DNA of 7,799 bases, from assembly GCA_022729285.1 (NCBI GenBank), contig JALDAI010000033.1, forward strand, positions 1 to 7,799, given 5' to 3'. A program made the translations under genes and the position numbers. The notes below the pieces were generated by a model. It had not been told where the DNA came from, searched no databases, and saw nothing but the letters and a program-made list of their open reading frames with translations. The DNA is from Candidatus Nanoanaerosalina archaeon. Its GTDB lineage: Archaea; Nanohalarchaeota; Nanosalinia; Nanosalinales; Nanoanaerosalinaceae. Shown piece by piece: positions 4,677 to 7,799 of the stretch; position 1 is the first letter of the stretch; each line of letters starts with the position of its first letter.

Positions 4677-5822
4677 ATGGGTTCTTACAGTTATGGTGAA
4701 AGTAAAGGGGATATCTTTCTACACCACATGCATTCAAGAACTTCTTCTTTCATCAATGAATTAGTTAAAGGTTCAGAGGGTTGTAGCCTTGATGATTACG
4801 TTGAAGAAAACTTTTATGGAGGATCTAAACCTGGTAACCATTTTATAGATTATTTTAGTTTTCGTAAAGCTGTTGATAAAAACATAAATCTGATATTTAA
4901 CGATACTACGCATAGGATAAAGGAGGACCGCTCATACGATGAGGTTTACAGAAATGTTAAGGAGGAGAGCGGTGAGTTTAGAAAGTTCGAGAAACATGTT
5001 TACTTTGAAATCGGTGGAAAGGAAGCTGTTATAATAAACTCGTCCGAGGTTAATGTAACTGATAAAGGCTCTAATAAAAGCCATTTTACTGTTACCGGCC
5101 TAGATATGGGTTATGAGGATTTTGGTGACTTAAGCTTGGAAGGGTTAACTGATTTAGCTAAGGAGGCTGAGATAACTTCTGTAGCACATCCTTACCTTCC
5201 TGTATACCATACAGGAAAAGAGCTTTTGTACAGTTTTTTAGAGAAAACTGAGAAGGATGAGTTTAGAGCCGGGATAAACTACTCGACAGGATACTTTAAA
5301 ATCGGTAATATGCTTTCTAGAGGAGAGATCCAGAAGTATTTGCCTACTAAAAAGTTAGTTGGATTATTAGGGGATAAGATTCTTCCTGAAACTATTTATG
5401 AACAGTTAATAGTTGAGGAAACTGTTACTGAACTTGCTGAAAAGTATGGATTACCTCTTATACCTGAGACTGACGGACATTCATTAGCGCCTGAGAGGTT
5501 ACAAGGCACTTGTATTTTAGAAAATACTGTGATGGATGAGTTAAGCGAAGGAAAGCTTCCTGTTGAAAAACTTTTAGATTTTAAAGTTGTTGACTATGGA
5601 TACGGTGGCTTAACCTTCCCTGGATTCATAAGAAGTTTTCCGGGAGTTATGCCTTTTTGGAACTATAGGGAGGGTAGTGAGAAAAACCTGTTTCAGAAAA
5701 TACTTTCTCCTGTCTTCAACTATTATCCTGAAGAGTTCAGGGAAGACTTTGAAGAATCTCTTAAATCTTTGAAAAATACTTCTTTTGAAGATCTTGCTGA
5801 GAAAAGTCGTGAAGTAAATTAA
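4677..5822 (+). CDS. PHP-domain metal-dependent hydrolase
   Basis: 381 residues. The polymerase-and-histidinol-phosphatase fold binds two or three metal ions and usually hydrolyses phosphoesters. Its motifs appear in order: HMH (17-19) after a short strand, Glu124 in INSSEVNV, His171 in VAHPY, the GINYSTG strand (199-205) where many members have G-I-E, and TDGH (265-268) with Asp266 and His268 near the C-terminal side. The metal-binding set is therefore largely complete. About 100 residues separate motif I and Glu124, longer than in simple PHP phosphatases. A C-terminal extension (about 300-381) has an aromatic-rich GLTFPGFIRSFPGVMPFW stretch. Substrate is unknown. It ends convergent with thioredoxin. 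Confidence 0.8.
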   Translation: MGSYSYGESKGDIFLHHMHSRTSSFINELVKGSEGCSLDDYVEENFYGGSKPGNHFIDYFSFRKAVDKNINLIFNDTTHRIKEDRSYDEVYRNVKEESGEFRKFEKHVYFEIGGKEAVIINSSEVNVTDKGSNKSHFTVTGLDMGYEDFGDLSLEGLTDLAKEAEITSVAHPYLPVYHTGKELLYSFLEKTEKDEFRAGINYSTGYFKIGNMLSRGEIQKYLPTKKLVGLLGDKILPETIYEQLIVEETVTELAEKYGLPLIPETDGHSLAPERLQGTCILENTVMDELSEGKLPVEKLLDFKVVDYGYGGLTFPGFIRSFPGVMPFWNYREGSEKNLFQKILSPVFNYYPEEFREDFEESLKSLKNTSFEDLAEKSREVN

Positions 5823-5827
5823 AAGGT

Positions 5828-5849
5828 TTGGAGTTTTTTACTGCTCCAA
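5828..5849. terminator. Bidirectional hairpin between convergent genes
   Basis: TTGGAG (5828-5833) and CTCCAA (5844-5849) form a 6-bp inverted repeat with a T-run in the loop, between the PHP stop and the end of the thioredoxin gene, which it overlaps. It could end both transcripts. Confidence 0.4.
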
Positions 5850-6143
5850 CCATTCTTTTATCTCTTCTAAAGACATAACACCCATTTTCTGGTCTTTTAT
5901 CTCTCCATCCTCTATCTTAACAAGAGTAGGGATAGATCTGATGCTATGATTGTTAGCTAATCCCTGGTTTTCGCTGATGTCTACTTTACCGAAATTATGG
6001 CTGTCTATTTTTTCAGAAGCTTCTTTGAAAACAGGCTTCATCTTTTTACAAGGTCCGCACCAAGGAGCCCAAAAATCGACTACCCAGCTACCTTTTCCTG
6101 TTTCTTCTTCAAAGTTGTCTTCTGATAATTCTTTAGCTGTCAT
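5838..6143 (-). CDS. Thioredoxin
   Basis: 101 residues, a single thioredoxin domain with the WCGPC active site (28-32), the buried Asp in VVDFWAP and the cis-proline loop SIPTLV. It reduces protein disulfides in the cytoplasm using a thioredoxin reductase that is not in this window. An in-frame TGA two codons upstream of ATG 6143 fixes the start. The A-rich TTAAAAAAA (about 6172-6164, minus strand) lies 25 bp upstream and can serve as TATA box for a leaderless mRNA. It is divergent from the Lhr helicase and convergent with the PHP gene. Confidence 0.95.
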   Translation of the reverse strand: MTAKELSEDNFEEETGKGSWVVDFWAPWCGPCKKMKPVFKEASEKIDSHNFGKVDISENQGLANNHSIRSIPTLVKIEDGEIKDQKMGVMSLEEIKEWLEQ

Positions 6144-6183
6144 AACTCATTTTTTTGAATCCATTTTTTTAACTGTTAAAGTT

Positions 6184-6212
6184 TGTGTCAGTATAGGACA
6201 CATTTTATAAAG
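6184..6212. promoter_or_regulatory. Palindrome and TATA box at the trx/Lhr divergent promoter
   Basis: TGTGTC (6184-6189) and GACACA (6197-6202) form a perfect 6-bp inverted repeat with a 7-bp spacer. It abuts TTTATAAAG (6204-6212), the TATA box 27 bp before the Lhr start, so it covers the position of the TFB-recognition element. It is a candidate operator for one or both divergent genes. Confidence 0.5.
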
Positions 6213-6234
6213 GTTAATACTAAATCCGTTTTCT

Positions 6235-7799
6235 ATGTCAAAAATTAGTTTCGTAGGTGAGGAGGAAAGGTATGAAAACCTCCCTGAAGATTACGTTCCT
6301 TACGTTAGAAGGTGGTTTTACAGTAATTTCGATTCTTTAACACCTCCTCAACAGTTCTCTTTCAACCTTATCCATGAAAGGGAAAACAGCCTTATCTGTG
6401 CACCTACGGGATCCGGTAAAACTATTTCCGCATTTCTTTCAACCCTTAACGAGTTATTCCATATGGGTCAGAAAGATGAGTTGGAGGATAAAGTATATGT
6501 TTTGTACATATCTCCTCTAAAAGCGCTTAACAACGATATCCAGAGGAACCTGGAGGAACCGCTTAAAGGAATAAAGGAGATGGCGGATAAAATGGGTTAC
6601 GATGTACCTGAGGTTAGAAGCGCTGTAAGAACAGGCGATACCACAAAGAATGAGCGTAGGAAGATGAGGGAGAAACCACCACATATTCTGATTACTACTC
6701 CTGAATCCCTTGGTATTATACTGAACTCACCAAAGTTTAAGGAGAGCTTAAGGGATGTCAAGTACGTTATAAATGATGAGATCCACTCAATATGTGACAA
6801 TAAAAGAGGTGTACACCTTTCTTTATCGCTTGAAAGGCTTCAAGAAATGGCTAACAACGATTTCACAAGGATAGGTCTTTCAGCAACTCAAGCACCTATA
6901 AAGGAGATTGCTAAGTATCTTGTAGGTTATAAGGATGGCGAAGATGGTGAAAAAGTTACTAGGGGCTGTAATATCGTGGATGTAGCAGCTTCTAAGATGA
7001 TGGATTTAGAGGTTGTATCGCCTGTAGAGGATATAATTTATACGGAGCCCAATGTTGTACGTTCTAAGTCTTACAAGAAAATGCATGAGTTGATTCAGGA
7101 CCATGAGTCGACTATAATTTTTACTAACACTAGAGCAGCTACTGAACGGGTTGTTAACAACTTGAAGAACAGGTTCCCTGATTTTTACGAGGACAACATA
7201 GGTGCTCACCACTCCTCTATGTCCCGTGATAAACGTTTCGAGGTTGAGGAAGCCTTGAAGAACGGTGATCTGAAAGTAGCTGTTACATCCACATCTCTTG
7301 AACTAGGTATCGATGTTGGTTACATAGATCTAGTTATTCAGATGGGATCGCCTAAAGGAGTTGCTAGAGGAGTCCAAAGAATAGGGAGGTCCGGTCACAA
7401 GCTTGATGAAGTCGCCAAAGGAAGGATGGTGGTGATGGACCGTGATGACGCTCTTGAATGTACTGTCCTACTTAAAGATGCTAAAGAAGACAATATGGAC
7501 AGGGTTAGGATTCCTACTAACTGTCTTGATGTTCTGTCCCAACACATAGTGGGTATGGCTTGTAACAAGATCTGGGGTGTTGAAGAAGCGTTCAACGTTA
7601 TCAGAGGATCTTACAACTACAAAAACTTGGACAGGGAGAACTACGGTAAAATTCTGGATTATGTGGCTGGAGAGTATGCTGAACTAGAGGACCAGTACGT
7701 TTACGGAAAGATTTGGGTAGATGAGGACGATGACAACCCTGATAGAACTGTTTTCGGCAGAAGAGGGCGTATGACAAGAGTTATCTACATGACAAATAT
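6235..7799 (+). CDS. Lhr-type superfamily 2 DNA helicase, 3' end missing
   Basis: 521 codons are in the window, then it is cut by the window end. Archaeal Lhr proteins are 3'-5' helicases that unwind forked DNA and RNA-DNA hybrids and are linked to repair and recombination. All core motifs are present: LTPPQ (35-39), Walker A APTGSGKT (56-63), SPLKALNND motif Ia (93-101), TTPES (154-158), DEIH box (181-184), SATQ (216-219), IIFTNTR motif IV (294-300), TSTSLELGID motif V (351-360) and QRIGRSGH motif VI (381-388). The CLDVLSQHIVGMA segment (430-442) begins the Lhr winged-helix region. Lhr members usually run past 800 residues, so roughly the last 40% lies beyond. A TATA box 27 bp upstream and no Shine-Dalgarno suggest a leaderless start. 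It is not a short DEAD-box helicase because motif VI and the following domain are Lhr-specific. Confidence 0.93.
   Translation, partial: MSKISFVGEEERYENLPEDYVPYVRRWFYSNFDSLTPPQQFSFNLIHERENSLICAPTGSGKTISAFLSTLNELFHMGQKDELEDKVYVLYISPLKALNNDIQRNLEEPLKGIKEMADKMGYDVPEVRSAVRTGDTTKNERRKMREKPPHILITTPESLGIILNSPKFKESLRDVKYVINDEIHSICDNKRGVHLSLSLERLQEMANNDFTRIGLSATQAPIKEIAKYLVGYKDGEDGEKVTRGCNIVDVAASKMMDLEVVSPVEDIIYTEPNVVRSKSYKKMHELIQDHESTIIFTNTRAATERVVNNLKNRFPDFYEDNIGAHHSSMSRDKRFEVEEALKNGDLKVAVTSTSLELGIDVGYIDLVIQMGSPKGVARGVQRIGRSGHKLDEVAKGRMVVMDRDDALECTVLLKDAKEDNMDRVRIPTNCLDVLSQHIVGMACNKIWGVEEAFNVIRGSYNYKNLDRENYGKILDYVAGEYAELEDQYVYGKIWVDEDDDNPDRTVFGRRGRMTRVIYMTN

Noticed and set aside
5950..6210. 86-residue plus-strand ORF across thioredoxin
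   Set aside because: It is a shadow of the thioredoxin gene, whose WCGPC motif and family match are decisive.
6597..7595. Minus-strand ORFs at 6597-6800, 7006-7212 and 7395-7595
   Set aside because: All lie opposite the Lhr coding frame and show no independent signals.

Overview
The window looks like chromosomal DNA of a low-GC archaeon. It holds three archaeal-type ribosomal protein genes in a row (L7Ae, S28e, L24e), a tRNA-Glu interrupted by an intron with a bulge-helix-bulge splice motif, a NucS/EndoMS nuclease, an Lhr-type helicase, TATA-box promoters about 25 bp before start codons, and Shine-Dalgarno sites of the archaeal GGTGA type. Many predicted proteins are rich in Asp and Glu, which would suit a salt-in halophile. 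A small-genome DPANN lineage such as Nanohaloarchaeota is my best guess, but that is inference and no marker here proves it.

Layout. 1-600: a superoxide reductase gene and a 55-residue unknown ORF. 600-1264: a very acidic protein with a C-terminal coiled coil. 1287-2250: an information-processing block of L7Ae, S28e and L24e in one transcription unit, then the split tRNA-Glu(UUC). The L7Ae leader folds into a textbook kink-turn whose kink and second stem contain the L7Ae Shine-Dalgarno sequence, a strong case for translational autoregulation. 2251-4054: an unknown secreted or membrane-anchored protein and nucS. Each is preceded by the same tandem pair of 17-bp palindromes just upstream of its TATA box, so the two probably share a regulator. 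4051-4623: a 52-residue ORF on the minus strand that overlaps the nucS stop, and a divergent DUF4234-like membrane protein. 4677-6143: a PHP-type metal-dependent hydrolase, convergent with a thioredoxin. 6235-7799: the first 521 codons of an Lhr helicase, cut by the window end.

Most genes outside the ribosomal block appear to be transcribed singly from their own TATA box, with little or no leader. The ribosomal block uses Shine-Dalgarno sites and tight spacing (6 nt between L7Ae and S28e, 1 nt between S28e and L24e). Redox and oxygen-stress genes (superoxide reductase, thioredoxin) and DNA-repair genes (NucS, Lhr) are present but do not form one operon. I see no CRISPR array, no transposase and no sure sign of a mobile element. 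No gene-free stretch exceeds 300 bases.
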